Assembly (NCBI GenBank): GCA_028280445.1
Contig: JANQLU010000008.1
Span: forward strand, 124,001-188,000
Direction: 5' to 3'
DNA: 64,000 nucleotides
DNA from: Pirellulaceae bacterium
GTDB lineage: Bacteria > Planctomycetota > Planctomycetia > Pirellulales > Pirellulaceae
The notes under the pieces were generated by a model that was given only the letters and a program-made list of their open reading frames with translations, was not told where the DNA came from and ran no database searches. Positions 1 to 9,315 of the stretch are shown here, piece by piece. Position 1 is the stretch's first letter; every line of letters begins with the position of its first letter. The position numbers and the translations under genes are program-made.

Positions 1-1340
1 AAAAAGGCCGACTCAAGATCATCGAGAATAATCGCATCAAATTTGTACAGTTCCTCTGCCTCTTTGGGAAAACCGTTACGGAGCTCCTGTTTGTCTTTGA
101 CGTTGAGTCGAATCAAAACGGGTTCGTCATATTGTTCGGCGGTTTGATCATCTTTGTTGCCAAACCCGCGGAACAGCGGGTTCGTCGATTCATCGCGATG
201 TCCTCGAAACGAGAATTTAGGTTCTTTGTTGGCCACACGGATCAGCGCCGCCAATTCGATTTCAGGATCACCTGCCAATGCCCGGTTGAGAAATTTAAAT
301 TCCCAGTTGGGACGGCCGCTGACATACAAAATGCGGTAAGGGCCTTGGCCGCGATCGACGGCGACGCGTCGAACATTGTTGATCAAGGTTGCTTCGCGAG
401 AAGCCGCTGCATTTTCGAATTGATCGCTTCTCGATTTCTCGAACGCGCGGACTTGATAAAAATGGACGCCCTGCCGCGTCGGTCTGACTTCGAAACGAAC
501 GGCAAATTTTTTGTTGTCCTGAACATCGGTTACTGATTTTCGTTGCAGTTCCTTGGATTGATCGTCCAGCAGTTGAACATCGACTGTTTTGCCTGCATAA
601 CCTTGCGAGTCAAGTTCGACTGTGATGGTCACGGGAGCCGTTTCGAAATTTGTCTGACTGACGGAAACGCGACTGATCGCAATGTCGCGACTGGTGTTTT
701 GTGAACCGATCACGACCGGGTAAATCGCTGGCAGTTTGCTCCAGTCGATGGAGCGGTTTTGGAAATCCGTAACATTGCCATCGGTAAAAACCAGGATTCC
801 TCCGGTAGGCTTGTCTGCCAGACGTCCGCTGAGCATTTCGAGCGAGCCAATCATATTGGACCCGATTTCGTTCGCGGTCATTTGAGAAAAATCGTTGACT
901 GCATGGAGTCGTGAACCGAACGTGTAGCGGCGGACATCGAATTGGTCAGTCAATATGTCCATCCAACGGTTGTCCGGCGCGAGGATTTTTGCCAGCTGCT
1001 CACCACGTGTTTCCGATTGCGATGGATCGCGAATCGAAAGGCTTTGGCTTTTGTCCGCCATGACGACAAACACATTCGCGCCGCGCTGCGGGCGAGATCG
1101 TTTGATTTTGGGTTCCAGTAGGATGGCCGCCAACAGCAACAGGCCGACGGTCTTGAGAATCATCGATGTTACTTTGACCCAAGTTGGGCTTTCGCTACGG
1201 AGGTAGGACCAGAACAGTAGCGCGACACCGACGACGAGCATCGCAGCGGTGGGAAGTAACCACTGCGGAGCACCCCATAAATTTGGCAGGAGTTGTGTGA
1301 TGCTGCCGGCAGCCCACTGATCAATGTCAAACAGAAGCAT
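1..1340 (-). CDS. VWA / glutamine-amidotransferase-like membrane protein (partial, 3' end outside window)
   Basis: Reading from an ATG at 1340 on the minus strand gives an open frame to the window edge (about 446 codons, no stop reached). The N-terminus has two hydrophobic segments (about residues 24-45 and 58-70), then a von Willebrand-type region beginning VFVVMADKSQSLSIRD, where D-x-S-x-S resembles a MIDAS. Near the window edge the motif LYVSGRPNWEFKFLNRAL is typical of the planctomycete membrane proteins that end in a glutamine-amidotransferase-like domain. It starts 3 nt after the stop of the large coiled-coil gene, so it is the last visible gene of the MoxR operon. Membrane location is inferred from the helices; the amidotransferase assignment rests on family resemblance only. 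Confidence 0.75.
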   Translation of the reverse strand, partial: MLLFDIDQWAAGSITQLLPNLWGAPQWLLPTAAMLVVGVALLFWSYLRSESPTWVKVTSMILKTVGLLLLAAILLEPKIKRSRPQRGANVFVVMADKSQSLSIRDPSQSETRGEQLAKILAPDNRWMDILTDQFDVRRYTFGSRLHAVNDFSQMTANEIGSNMIGSLEMLSGRLADKPTGGILVFTDGNVTDFQNRSIDWSKLPAIYPVVIGSQNTSRDIAISRVSVSQTNFETAPVTITVELDSQGYAGKTVDVQLLDDQSKELQRKSVTDVQDNKKFAVRFEVRPTRQGVHFYQVRAFEKSRSDQFENAAASREATLINNVRRVAVDRGQGPYRILYVSGRPNWEFKFLNRALAGDPEIELAALIRVANKEPKFSFRGHRDESTNPLFRGFGNKDDQTAEQYDEPVLIRLNVKDKQELRNGFPKEAEELYKFDAIILDDLESAF

Positions 1341-1343
1341 GAT

Positions 1344-4300
1344 CTATTTTCCGCTCCCGATTTCTTTGTAGTAACGACGAACCGCTTCTTCGAATTCTGG
1401 TGGAACGGCAGCGCGATCGAGCGGGACGGTTGATTTTTTGTTTGATCGACGGATCAATTCGCGGCGAACGCGATCTTGCAAGTCGACCAGGGGTTCGAAC
1501 AATTTCATTCGTACGAGGTCCCAATTGGGGTCTTTGGAATGACGTTGAAAATCTTTGCGGATGGCTTTGGCGCGATCACGCAGGCGAGCAGCTTCGGCTC
1601 GCAGTTCTGGATCGTTGACCAATTCTTCGACGTCACGCAATCGATCCGACCAATCGCGGAAATCCTTGCCAGTGAGCGGAGCGATATTTCGATCGTCGTT
1701 TCCAGTGCGGCGATTCAGCGGAGGCAGGTTGCCGCTGCGGTTTCCATTCGGGTCGTCGCGCAACGACCGCGGCTGCGCAGGACGCTGGTTGTTGTCACGT
1801 TGATCGCGGTTTGGACGGTTCCGATTGTTTGATCCATCGCGATTTCCACTTTGGTTATCGGGATTGTTCGGCGACGAGTTTGGATCGCCGTCGCGTTGTT
1901 TTCCATCTTTGCCATCGGCTTTTCCCTTGCCGCGGGGTTGGCCAGATTTTTTCTGATTCTTGCCGTCGGATTTGCCTTGGCCACGATTGTTTTTTTGATC
2001 GTCTTTTCCATCGCGTTTGCCTTGGGATTTCGATCGGCCGTTGCTTTTTCCTTTTGCATCGGTTTTTGATTTACTATCGGATTTTGATTTTCCGTCTCCG
2101 GATTTTTTTGAATTTTGTTTTCCTCGCGGGCCCGTTTTTCGATTCGATTTTTCGTCACCGCGAGGTCGCCGTTCGTTGTTGCGAGATTCATTGGATTGGC
2201 GCGGGTCGTTACGATCGATTTCGGACTCAAGGTCGCGCTTGAGTTGTTCCAGTTCGCTGTTGGCCCGTCGCAGTGATTCGGCGGGATCTCCGAGGATGCT
2301 TTCGGCCGCTTTTTCGATTCCTTTTTTGAGGTTTTCGATGCCTTCGGCAGCTCGACGTTCGATGTTTTTCGCATCGTCGTTCCAGCCTTGTTGAATCGAG
2401 CGTCGCGTTTCGTCGAGTGCGCGATCGGTCTGAGATTGCTGGTTTTTGCGATAGGTGTCGTACAGTTGTTGTGCCAACAGCGGCTGGTCTTGTTCGGATT
2501 CTTCAATCGTTTTTCGCATTGATTTTTTGATTTGATCGAGACGTTTTTTCTGGTCGTCGAGATCATCAATCAACTGTTTGCGCTTGTCTTTTTCGTCAAG
2601 CGATTTTTGAGGCTGTTTGTTGGGTTGATCAAGTTGTTCGATTTGTTTTCGAATCTGTTTTTGTTTTTTGTCGAGATCCTGCGCTTGGTTGCGCATGTCC
2701 CGCATTTCTTTGGAGAATTGTTTCGAAGTGCGTTTTTGGAACTCGTCGCGTAGTTCCTCCAACTCTTTTTGTGCGCGGGATCCTTCGGCGGCGGCGCGAG
2801 AGACTTCGCCTTTTTCGAGTGACTCGGCGGATTTGCGCGCGTTTTCACGGGCCTGTTCAAGCTGTTTGCTTTGCTCGTTCATCCGCTGTTGATTCTCTGG
2901 TTGATTCATGCGATCTGCCAGTTCATCGGTATCTCGCAACACTTGCTCTTGTTCTTGTTGCAGGCGTTTGAGCTGTTTTTCAATTTCCTTTCGCTCTTGT
3001 TCGTTTTTGGCCTGTTCGAGTGCCGACTGCAGTTCCTTGATGCGTTTGTTCAAATCGTTTTGACGGCGAGCAAGTTCTCGCAGGCGATTGAGAATCTGTC
3101 GATCTTCGCGTTTTTGCTTGGATTCTTGTGCCTGGCGTTGAGCTTGCCGCTGCGTTTCGTAACGGTTTTCATCTTTTTCGAGCTGAAGTTGTTGCAATTG
3201 TTGTTGCGACAATTGACTGCGTTGATTTTGTTGCTGTTGCGATTGTTGTCGCTGGTTATTGCGAACAACCTGGTGTTCACGGTCGCGGAGTTTGAGCAAC
3301 GATTGATAAGCTGACTGTTCTGCCGCCAGTGCGGGTGCAAGTTTTTTCGGGTCGTTCTCTTCGACAGCTGCACGAAGATGAGTAATCGCATGATTCATAA
3401 ACGATTTCACTTCTTCGGCAAACGCTTTTGAATTTGCATTGGTCAATCGTTGGGCGAGTGCGTCAACTTTCTGAATTTGCTGTTGCTGTGACTGAAGGAC
3501 CAATTTCGTATCGCTGGCAAATTTGTCAGACGGTTTTTCGTCCAATTCTCGCCGGATGATTCTCCAAGTTGCGTTAATGATTTCTTTTTGCGACTTGGCC
3601 ATTTGTTCCGCTTGTTGAGCGTTTTGTTGAGCTTGCCGTTGTTGCTGATTTTGTTGCCGTTGTTGTTGAGCGTTCGGTTGTTGACCTTGTCGAAAGATTT
3701 CTTCGAACGGTCGAACTTCGGCGAAATACATATCGCTGGATGTGCGTCTGACGTTTCCGTCAGGACCGATATCTTCGGCCCAAATGTAGTAGGTCAGTAG
3801 CTGGTCGGCGCGCGCTTTGAGTTCCTCGAATTCGACAAGTTTCTCGAATCGGGCGGTTTGTTTTCCGGCGATGTTTTCAACCAAAACCAGATCGGTTGGT
3901 TCGTGGCCGGGAATCAAATGGGAGATTCCAGCGCGGGTGACGCCATAGTCGTCCCAAACTTCGGCTGTGATCAGCAATTCTTCCAGGGGAGAGACCTGGA
4001 CATCGCGGCCGGGGGCAACAATTTTGATTTTCGGTGGATTGTTGGGCAGTGCGTTGAAACTGAATCGCGGTGGGGATACATTTTCGCGACTTGCGGCATC
4101 GACCAGCCGGAGTTCGTAACGTTCTGATTTATTCAGCTTGAACTTTGTTGTATACAGGCTGGGGTCTTGGTCGGATTGTTGCAGTTCAATGGTTTGATTG
4201 TCGCGCGAGACCAACGTTGCGGATTGAACTGATTTGTTAAGTGAAAAACTTAGGTCAACGTTGGTGCCCACAACCGCAGATATGCGCCTGACATCCTGGA

Positions 4301-5195
4301 CTGTTTTGTTGGTAAGTTTGGTGTATGCCGGGAATTCCAGGTGCGCATCGGCGCGTTTGAGTTTCGGGAATTCAAAAACGTCAGCGCGAAAAACGTCACT
4401 GCGCTGGCCTTCGATTTGGACGAAATAGTCGAGCGCCGAGTCGACGATCTCGATGCGGGCGGCAAAGATCGGATCGGAAAGACTTTTTTTCATTTCCATT
4501 TCATAAGTTCTGCCGGCAGCGTCAGAGTATTTGAGCGTTGCGGTCGGTGGAGTTTTGTCACTGAACCGCGCGATGACCAACAGGCTTTTGCCAGCCTCGA
4601 CGGAAGTGTTTCCCGGTTCGACCGTAAAATCAAAATTGGATGCGGACACGTTGTTAAAGGTCATGATGTCAGGATCTGGCGGCGGGTCGCCGGCCAGCAA
4701 GAAGACACTGACGAATGTTGCGATCACCAGGAGCAGGCTCGCACAGGTGGCCATCGGCGCTGCGATGGTTTGCCATCGCGGAACAATTTTTTCCCAGCCA
4801 TGTTGATAGTCGTGATAGACGGCGCTGCGGATAACTTCCTGTTGCAGAAAGTCAAACGATTGGTTTTCGCTGGGAGTTTGCTCGATTGCAGTCAGAAGTT
4901 TGGAGTCGAGGTCGGGATATTCATTTTCAATCTGTTGCGCAACGGCGTAATAGGTACGCATTTTTCTCCGATGGCTCCACGCAAAATACGCACCAATGAT
5001 CGAACTGGTGGCGATCACCAGGGAACAAGTGGTGATGAGCGTGGTGGCGGTCATGTTTTCCATGCGATGGGAAACCAGCAGGGCGATACAAATCACGGCG
5101 GCAATGGTCCAAGCAGCTGCCAGTGAGACTGCGATATGTCGACGCCGAATTCGGCGGACTACCGGATCGAGGTGTTGGGTAAGAATATGATTCAT
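1344..5195 (-). CDS. giant Gln-rich coiled-coil membrane protein of the MoxR operon (DUF4175-like)
   Basis: About 1283 residues from the ATG at 5195, which overlaps the upstream stop as ATGA; an upstream in-frame start at 5246 would lie deep inside the neighbouring gene and is less likely. Visible in order: two membrane helices near residues 20-70, a third near 150-175, a beta-rich Ig-like section (about 185-500), a long Gln/Lys/Glu coiled coil (about 520-900), a low-complexity Lys/Asn/Gly/Asp stretch (about 970-1140), and a conserved-looking C-terminal domain containing LTGKDFRDWSDRLRDVEEL. The architecture resembles DUF4175-type proteins. The inferred role is a scaffold or tether in the envelope working with the VWA proteins and MoxR. 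No catalytic motif was seen. Confidence 0.8.
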   Translation of the reverse strand: MNHILTQHLDPVVRRIRRRHIAVSLAAAWTIAAVICIALLVSHRMENMTATTLITTCSLVIATSSIIGAYFAWSHRRKMRTYYAVAQQIENEYPDLDSKLLTAIEQTPSENQSFDFLQQEVIRSAVYHDYQHGWEKIVPRWQTIAAPMATCASLLLVIATFVSVFLLAGDPPPDPDIMTFNNVSASNFDFTVEPGNTSVEAGKSLLVIARFSDKTPPTATLKYSDAAGRTYEMEMKKSLSDPIFAARIEIVDSALDYFVQIEGQRSDVFRADVFEFPKLKRADAHLEFPAYTKLTNKTVQDVRRISAVVGTNVDLSFSLNKSVQSATLVSRDNQTIELQQSDQDPSLYTTKFKLNKSERYELRLVDAASRENVSPPRFSFNALPNNPPKIKIVAPGRDVQVSPLEELLITAEVWDDYGVTRAGISHLIPGHEPTDLVLVENIAGKQTARFEKLVEFEELKARADQLLTYYIWAEDIGPDGNVRRTSSDMYFAEVRPFEEIFRQGQQPNAQQQRQQNQQQRQAQQNAQQAEQMAKSQKEIINATWRIIRRELDEKPSDKFASDTKLVLQSQQQQIQKVDALAQRLTNANSKAFAEEVKSFMNHAITHLRAAVEENDPKKLAPALAAEQSAYQSLLKLRDREHQVVRNNQRQQSQQQQNQRSQLSQQQLQQLQLEKDENRYETQRQAQRQAQESKQKREDRQILNRLRELARRQNDLNKRIKELQSALEQAKNEQERKEIEKQLKRLQQEQEQVLRDTDELADRMNQPENQQRMNEQSKQLEQARENARKSAESLEKGEVSRAAAEGSRAQKELEELRDEFQKRTSKQFSKEMRDMRNQAQDLDKKQKQIRKQIEQLDQPNKQPQKSLDEKDKRKQLIDDLDDQKKRLDQIKKSMRKTIEESEQDQPLLAQQLYDTYRKNQQSQTDRALDETRRSIQQGWNDDAKNIERRAAEGIENLKKGIEKAAESILGDPAESLRRANSELEQLKRDLESEIDRNDPRQSNESRNNERRPRGDEKSNRKTGPRGKQNSKKSGDGKSKSDSKSKTDAKGKSNGRSKSQGKRDGKDDQKNNRGQGKSDGKNQKKSGQPRGKGKADGKDGKQRDGDPNSSPNNPDNQSGNRDGSNNRNRPNRDQRDNNQRPAQPRSLRDDPNGNRSGNLPPLNRRTGNDDRNIAPLTGKDFRDWSDRLRDVEELVNDPELRAEAARLRDRAKAIRKDFQRHSKDPNWDLVRMKLFEPLVDLQDRVRRELIRRSNKKSTVPLDRAAVPPEFEEAVRRYYKEIGSGK

Positions 5196-7312
5196 TGCGT
5201 CACCACCTGAGGGGTTTGTAAATCGTTTGCGGGCGCCGTATTCCATTTTTTCCGGCCAGCGAGCCAGGTTTCAACCAACAGAAACACAAAAGCGGAAACG
5301 ACAAGCCATTTCCAGATTTTCTGACGGTTTTCAATTTCACGGTCTTTGAGTTTTTGGAGCTGTTGAATGCGGGCTTTACGAGTATCTTGCTGACCAATCA
5401 ATACGTTGTGCATTTTAAGTTTTTCGATCGGCATGGGCGCTGTTTGTGATTCAGACGTCGCGATATTCACCGCAAAACGAAAAACTTTTTCATCAAACGC
5501 ACTCGATTTCATTTCATAAACGCCTGGAATGTCCGTTTTGTTATAAGACGACTCACTGGAGGAAATCGTTTCGATTTTTCCATCGGGGCGCGTAATCGCC
5601 CAAGAAACAGGGGTTTCGGTCGTGGGAAATTTGATCGCTTGATTGATGGTATAGCGATCGCGAATGACGGGAGTACGATTGGCCAACTGTAACAGCGTGC
5701 TCATGATCGGGACAAATTTATCAGCATCCAAGGCCAACTGGCTGTTTTTGGGATCCCAGGCGGAGGTCAACGTATAGACGTTTCCCGATTCATATTGGGT
5801 TTGCCAAAGCGCTGGGGTGTCGTCATCAAACGTCGCAATGACGTGTGTTTTTTCAGACGCCGGAAGTTGAACCGTAAAGTGTTTCCAAAAATGAATTTTG
5901 GTGAAATCGTTGTAGCGTGGACTGGACAGTGGCGCGATTAATGGATGAGTAAAATCAAGCTGCGCGATCAACGAATATTGTGCTTTGGGAGCGGTCGGAT
6001 CGGTGTCGATTCGGGTTGGCGAGCCGATAAATTTATTGAGTGAGACCAACTGTTTTTCGTCGGTCACCACCACGAGAACCGTACCGCGTTTTTTCAAATA
6101 CTTATCGACGATCGATTGTTGTTTCGAAGTCAACGGTTTGGTGACAACAACGAGGTCTGTTTTGTTGGTCGGTGACGGTTCGTCGTCGCCGGTGATTTGT
6201 TTAAAGTCGACGCGAAGGTGTGGTGTTTCTGGAAAGGTGCGCTGCAGGTAGTACAGCATTTCGTTGGCGTCATCGGTTTCTTCGTCACCAAAGTAAATGA
6301 CTTCGGATTGCCGTTGTTGAGGTGGAACAATGAAATACTGGTTGTCAAACGTGATTTGATCTCCACCGAGTGCAACCCGGTCCGAATTTTCAACTTCGTA
6401 AGGCACTTGGAGAACACGGCTGGTTCCGGGTGGAACGTAAAACGGGATGGCGGTTTTGGGTTCAATTTTTTGCAGGTCGGTAAAGGCAACATAGAATTGA
6501 TCGGATTTCGAGTTGGCAGCGTTCGTCACACGGACGCGCGCTTGGCCAGCTTCCGACGTCCGATTGGCGGGCTTCATGACGTGAAGCGACGCGTTGTTGT
6601 TATTTTTGGTTTTGATCGGGCGAACATCAACTCGCACGGATTTGGGCCATTGAAATTCCTGCAGTGCGTCAACCAATGCACCGTCTTGCATGTCGCTGAT
6701 CAGAACAATTTGGAGTGCCGCTGCATTTTCAGCAGATTCATTGTCGATATCCATTGATTCAGCCAACGCCGTTAACGCCCGGGCTAAGTCGGTAGAGGCA
6801 TAGGTTGGTTGTATTTTGTCCAGTTCGCTGCGAATCAATTGATATTTTTGTTCGGAGGCAACCTGGATGTCTTTTTCAAAATCAACGATCGTTGTGATTT
6901 TACTGTCGAACGTAAACAGCCCAACGTCGTCCGATGGTTCCAGTTTTGAGAGGACATCGCGAACTTGTTCGCTGGCCGAATTCCATAAATCTCCCGATCG
7001 CATACTGGCGCTGGTGTCCAACAAGATTGCGATTCGCCGTGCCGGAATATCAGCTGAGATCAAGTTCACTTGTTCGCGAAAAAATGGACGCATGAATGCA
7101 AATGCGAGCAGAGCAATAATGGCGGCGCGGAGCAGCAACAACAAAATATTGTCCAGTCGACTTCGACGTGTCAGTCGAGGTGGTGAAGGACGCAGGAACA
7201 TCAGCGAACTGAATTCCTGTCGGCCTTTGGGGGTTCGACGGATCAAATGAAAGATCAGCGGAAACGCAACGGCTAAAGCGCCGAGTCCGAATGCCCATGC
7301 GAGAAAGCTCAT
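5192..7312 (-). CDS. BatA-type membrane protein with von Willebrand factor A domain
   Basis: 706 residues. The N-terminus (two membrane helices, about 1-25 and 54-75, with the intervening RRTPKGRQEFSSLMFLR) matches the aerotolerance BatA N-terminal domain. A VWA domain follows, with the MIDAS D-x-S-x-S at D99-T-S-A-S103. The middle part is beta-rich and a last membrane helix lies near residues 660-680, so most of the protein should face the periplasm. It overlaps the DUF58 gene upstream and the coiled-coil gene downstream by 4 nt each (ATGA), implying translational coupling. BatA-like proteins typically accompany MoxR and DUF58 proteins and mediate metal-dependent protein contacts; the client here is unknown. 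Confidence 0.88.
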   Translation of the reverse strand: MSFLAWAFGLGALAVAFPLIFHLIRRTPKGRQEFSSLMFLRPSPPRLTRRSRLDNILLLLLRAAIIALLAFAFMRPFFREQVNLISADIPARRIAILLDTSASMRSGDLWNSASEQVRDVLSKLEPSDDVGLFTFDSKITTIVDFEKDIQVASEQKYQLIRSELDKIQPTYASTDLARALTALAESMDIDNESAENAAALQIVLISDMQDGALVDALQEFQWPKSVRVDVRPIKTKNNNNASLHVMKPANRTSEAGQARVRVTNAANSKSDQFYVAFTDLQKIEPKTAIPFYVPPGTSRVLQVPYEVENSDRVALGGDQITFDNQYFIVPPQQRQSEVIYFGDEETDDANEMLYYLQRTFPETPHLRVDFKQITGDDEPSPTNKTDLVVVTKPLTSKQQSIVDKYLKKRGTVLVVVTDEKQLVSLNKFIGSPTRIDTDPTAPKAQYSLIAQLDFTHPLIAPLSSPRYNDFTKIHFWKHFTVQLPASEKTHVIATFDDDTPALWQTQYESGNVYTLTSAWDPKNSQLALDADKFVPIMSTLLQLANRTPVIRDRYTINQAIKFPTTETPVSWAITRPDGKIETISSSESSYNKTDIPGVYEMKSSAFDEKVFRFAVNIATSESQTAPMPIEKLKMHNVLIGQQDTRKARIQQLQKLKDREIENRQKIWKWLVVSAFVFLLVETWLAGRKKWNTAPANDLQTPQVVTQ

Positions 7313-8247
7313 CTCGAACCTCCCGCCGAATTGGCTACAGCGTTGATCGAACGCCGAACCGTTTCGCGCCGTTGAGCACGTTCGATCAGGAAGTTCGCAA
7401 ATGTTTCTTCGAGCGGTTGGTCCGTCCGGAATGTTGAAAAATCAATGCCGAGAGTTTGGCAACATTGCAGGATGTCGCTTTGATGTTCGTTAAACTGTCG
7501 AAGATAATTTTCGCGTGCCGCCTGTGGGTCCACATACAATTCGCGGCCCGATTCGGGATCGAGAAACATCGCCGAATCACGAAAGTCAAAATCGATTTCG
7601 GTTGGATCCAATATTCGCCAAATTGCGACTTCGTGGCGTTGGCTGCGCAAGTAACTGAGAGACCGTTCGAGCGATTCAATCGGCGCGAGTAAATCAGAAA
7701 TCAGGACAATCAACGACCGTTTCGTGACGGTTTTGGCAATCTGTTCGAGAGCGCCGGTGACGTCTGTGGATTGACCGCCGAGGGCGTTTTCCAGGGTCAG
7801 CATGATGCGCCGCAGGTGTCCTGGGCGATAACGAGCCGGCAAAAATTCGTTGATGGTTTGGTCAAAGGTCAGCAACCCCACGGCGTCGCGCTGGAGCGCT
7901 AAAAAGTAAGCAAACGTTGCCGCGGCTGTTTTGGCATATTCGGATTTGTTGTAGTCGAGTGAGCCATACCCCATCGATTTGCTCATGTCGACTAACAAGT
8001 AACAACGCAAATTGGTTTCGTCTTCGAAACGTTTGATGTAGGTGCGGTCGGTTCGGGCCAGGAGTTTCCAATCGAGATAACGCAGGTCGTCTCCCGGGGA
8101 GTACTGGCGATAATCTGTAAATTCGACCGAAAATCCGTGATACGGACTGCGATGGATACCCGACATGAATCCTTCGACGACAACCTTGGCGCGTAACTCC
8201 AGCGATTTAATTCGCATCAGGGTTTCGGTGTCGTAAGGATTTCGCAT
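7309..8247 (-). CDS. DUF58 domain protein (MoxR partner)
   Basis: 312 residues with no membrane segment. The DUF58 hallmark is clear at about residues 37-76: HGFSVEFTDYRQYSPGDD, then LRYLDWKLLARTDRTYIKRFEDE. A VWA-like D87-M-S-K-S91 follows, so this is the soluble DUF58/VWA type that works with MoxR ATPases. It starts 2 nt after the MoxR stop and overlaps the BatA gene by 4 nt. Families of this type are thought to form a chaperone-like module with MoxR; no enzymatic activity is established. The context strongly supports the call. Confidence 0.92.
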   Translation of the reverse strand: MRNPYDTETLMRIKSLELRAKVVVEGFMSGIHRSPYHGFSVEFTDYRQYSPGDDLRYLDWKLLARTDRTYIKRFEDETNLRCYLLVDMSKSMGYGSLDYNKSEYAKTAAATFAYFLALQRDAVGLLTFDQTINEFLPARYRPGHLRRIMLTLENALGGQSTDVTGALEQIAKTVTKRSLIVLISDLLAPIESLERSLSYLRSQRHEVAIWRILDPTEIDFDFRDSAMFLDPESGRELYVDPQAARENYLRQFNEHQSDILQCCQTLGIDFSTFRTDQPLEETFANFLIERAQRRETVRRSINAVANSAGGSR

Positions 8248-8249
8248 TG

Positions 8250-9254
8250 CTAAACGGGTGGTTTTACATGTTCGAGAAGTTGATCGATGATTTTTTCAAC
8301 CGTGACTCCTTCGGCTTCGGCACGGTAACCGGCCAGTATCCGGTGTCGGAACGTCGGGTAAATCAGCGTTTGAATATCGTCGGCGTTAACGTGGGCACGA
8401 CCGGCGATAATGGCTCGTGCTTTGGCGCCGAGAATGAGGTATTGTGCGGCGCGGAGTCCGGCGCCCCAACTGACAAACTGGTTGACGAAATCCGGTGCGC
8501 CTTCGCGGCCGGGTCGGCTGGCGTCGGCCAGGCGGACAGCGTAGCGAATTAACTCGTCTGCCACCGGCACTTTGCGAACGATTTCATGAAACTGCATGAC
8601 GTCTTCGCCGCTGAACAGTGGTTCGATTGGTTCTGGTTTGGTTGATGTTGTCTGACGGACCACGGCAACTTCGTCGTCTTCGGGCAAATAGTCGATTTGG
8701 ATGTTGAACATAAATCGATCGAGTTGTGCTTCGGGCAGCGGATAGGTTCCTTCCATTTCAATCGGGTTTTGTGTCGCCAGGACAAAGAACGGTTCTTGCA
8801 ATTGATAGCGCGTTCCTGCAGCCGTGACTTGATGTTCCTGCATGGCTTCGAGCAAAGCCGCTTGCGTTTTTGGAGGTGTTCGATTGATTTCATCTGCCAA
8901 CAAAACGTTGGTAAAGATGGGGCCTTTGACGAACTGCATTTTTCGCGAGCCGTCGGTCGATTCTTCGAGAATTTCCGTGCCTGTAATGTCGGCGGGCATC
9001 AAATCGGGAGTGAACTGAATGCGTTGGAAATGGAGATGGAAGATTTGTGAAATACTTCGTACCAACAATGTTTTGGCGAGTCCCGGTGCGCCGGTAATCA
9101 AACAGTGTCCGCCGGCAAACAGACTGATCAACATTTCCTCGATCACGTTTTGCTGACCAACAATGACTTTGGAAAGTTGTTCGTAGATTTGTTCGCGACT
9201 CGAACGGATCCGCTGGACGGCCAATTTATCTTGCTCAAAGGTTGAGATATTCAT
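8250..9254 (-). CDS. MoxR-family AAA+ ATPase
   Basis: 334 residues, the normal MoxR length. Walker A is G55-APGLAKT62, Walker B LLADEINR (D121-E122), and the sensor region reads LATQNPIEMEGTYPLPEAQLDRF, which is diagnostic of MoxR. The C-terminal lid domain ends with RHRILAGYRAEAEGV. MoxR proteins are cytosolic ATP-driven chaperones that remodel or load cofactors into partner proteins, usually with VWA-domain proteins encoded next door, as here. It lies 61 nt downstream of the DUF4159 gene, the largest gap in the operon, so a second internal promoter is possible but was not identified. Confidence 0.95.
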   Translation of the reverse strand: MNISTFEQDKLAVQRIRSSREQIYEQLSKVIVGQQNVIEEMLISLFAGGHCLITGAPGLAKTLLVRSISQIFHLHFQRIQFTPDLMPADITGTEILEESTDGSRKMQFVKGPIFTNVLLADEINRTPPKTQAALLEAMQEHQVTAAGTRYQLQEPFFVLATQNPIEMEGTYPLPEAQLDRFMFNIQIDYLPEDDEVAVVRQTTSTKPEPIEPLFSGEDVMQFHEIVRKVPVADELIRYAVRLADASRPGREGAPDFVNQFVSWGAGLRAAQYLILGAKARAIIAGRAHVNADDIQTLIYPTFRHRILAGYRAEAEGVTVEKIIDQLLEHVKPPV

Positions 9255-9315
9255 TCGTTTCAGTGTGAAATTATTTGCGAAATGGTTATATGCGTTTATT
9301 AGTGTGTGGTTGTTA

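Noticed and set aside
1715..2569. 284-residue frame opposite-phase to the coiled-coil gene
   Set aside because: Same strand but a different frame of the low-complexity tract; composition is an artefact of repetitive codons and no signal or domain is present.
4341..5126. 261-residue plus-strand frame
   Set aside because: Antisense to the well-supported coiled-coil gene, no domain or ribosome binding site.
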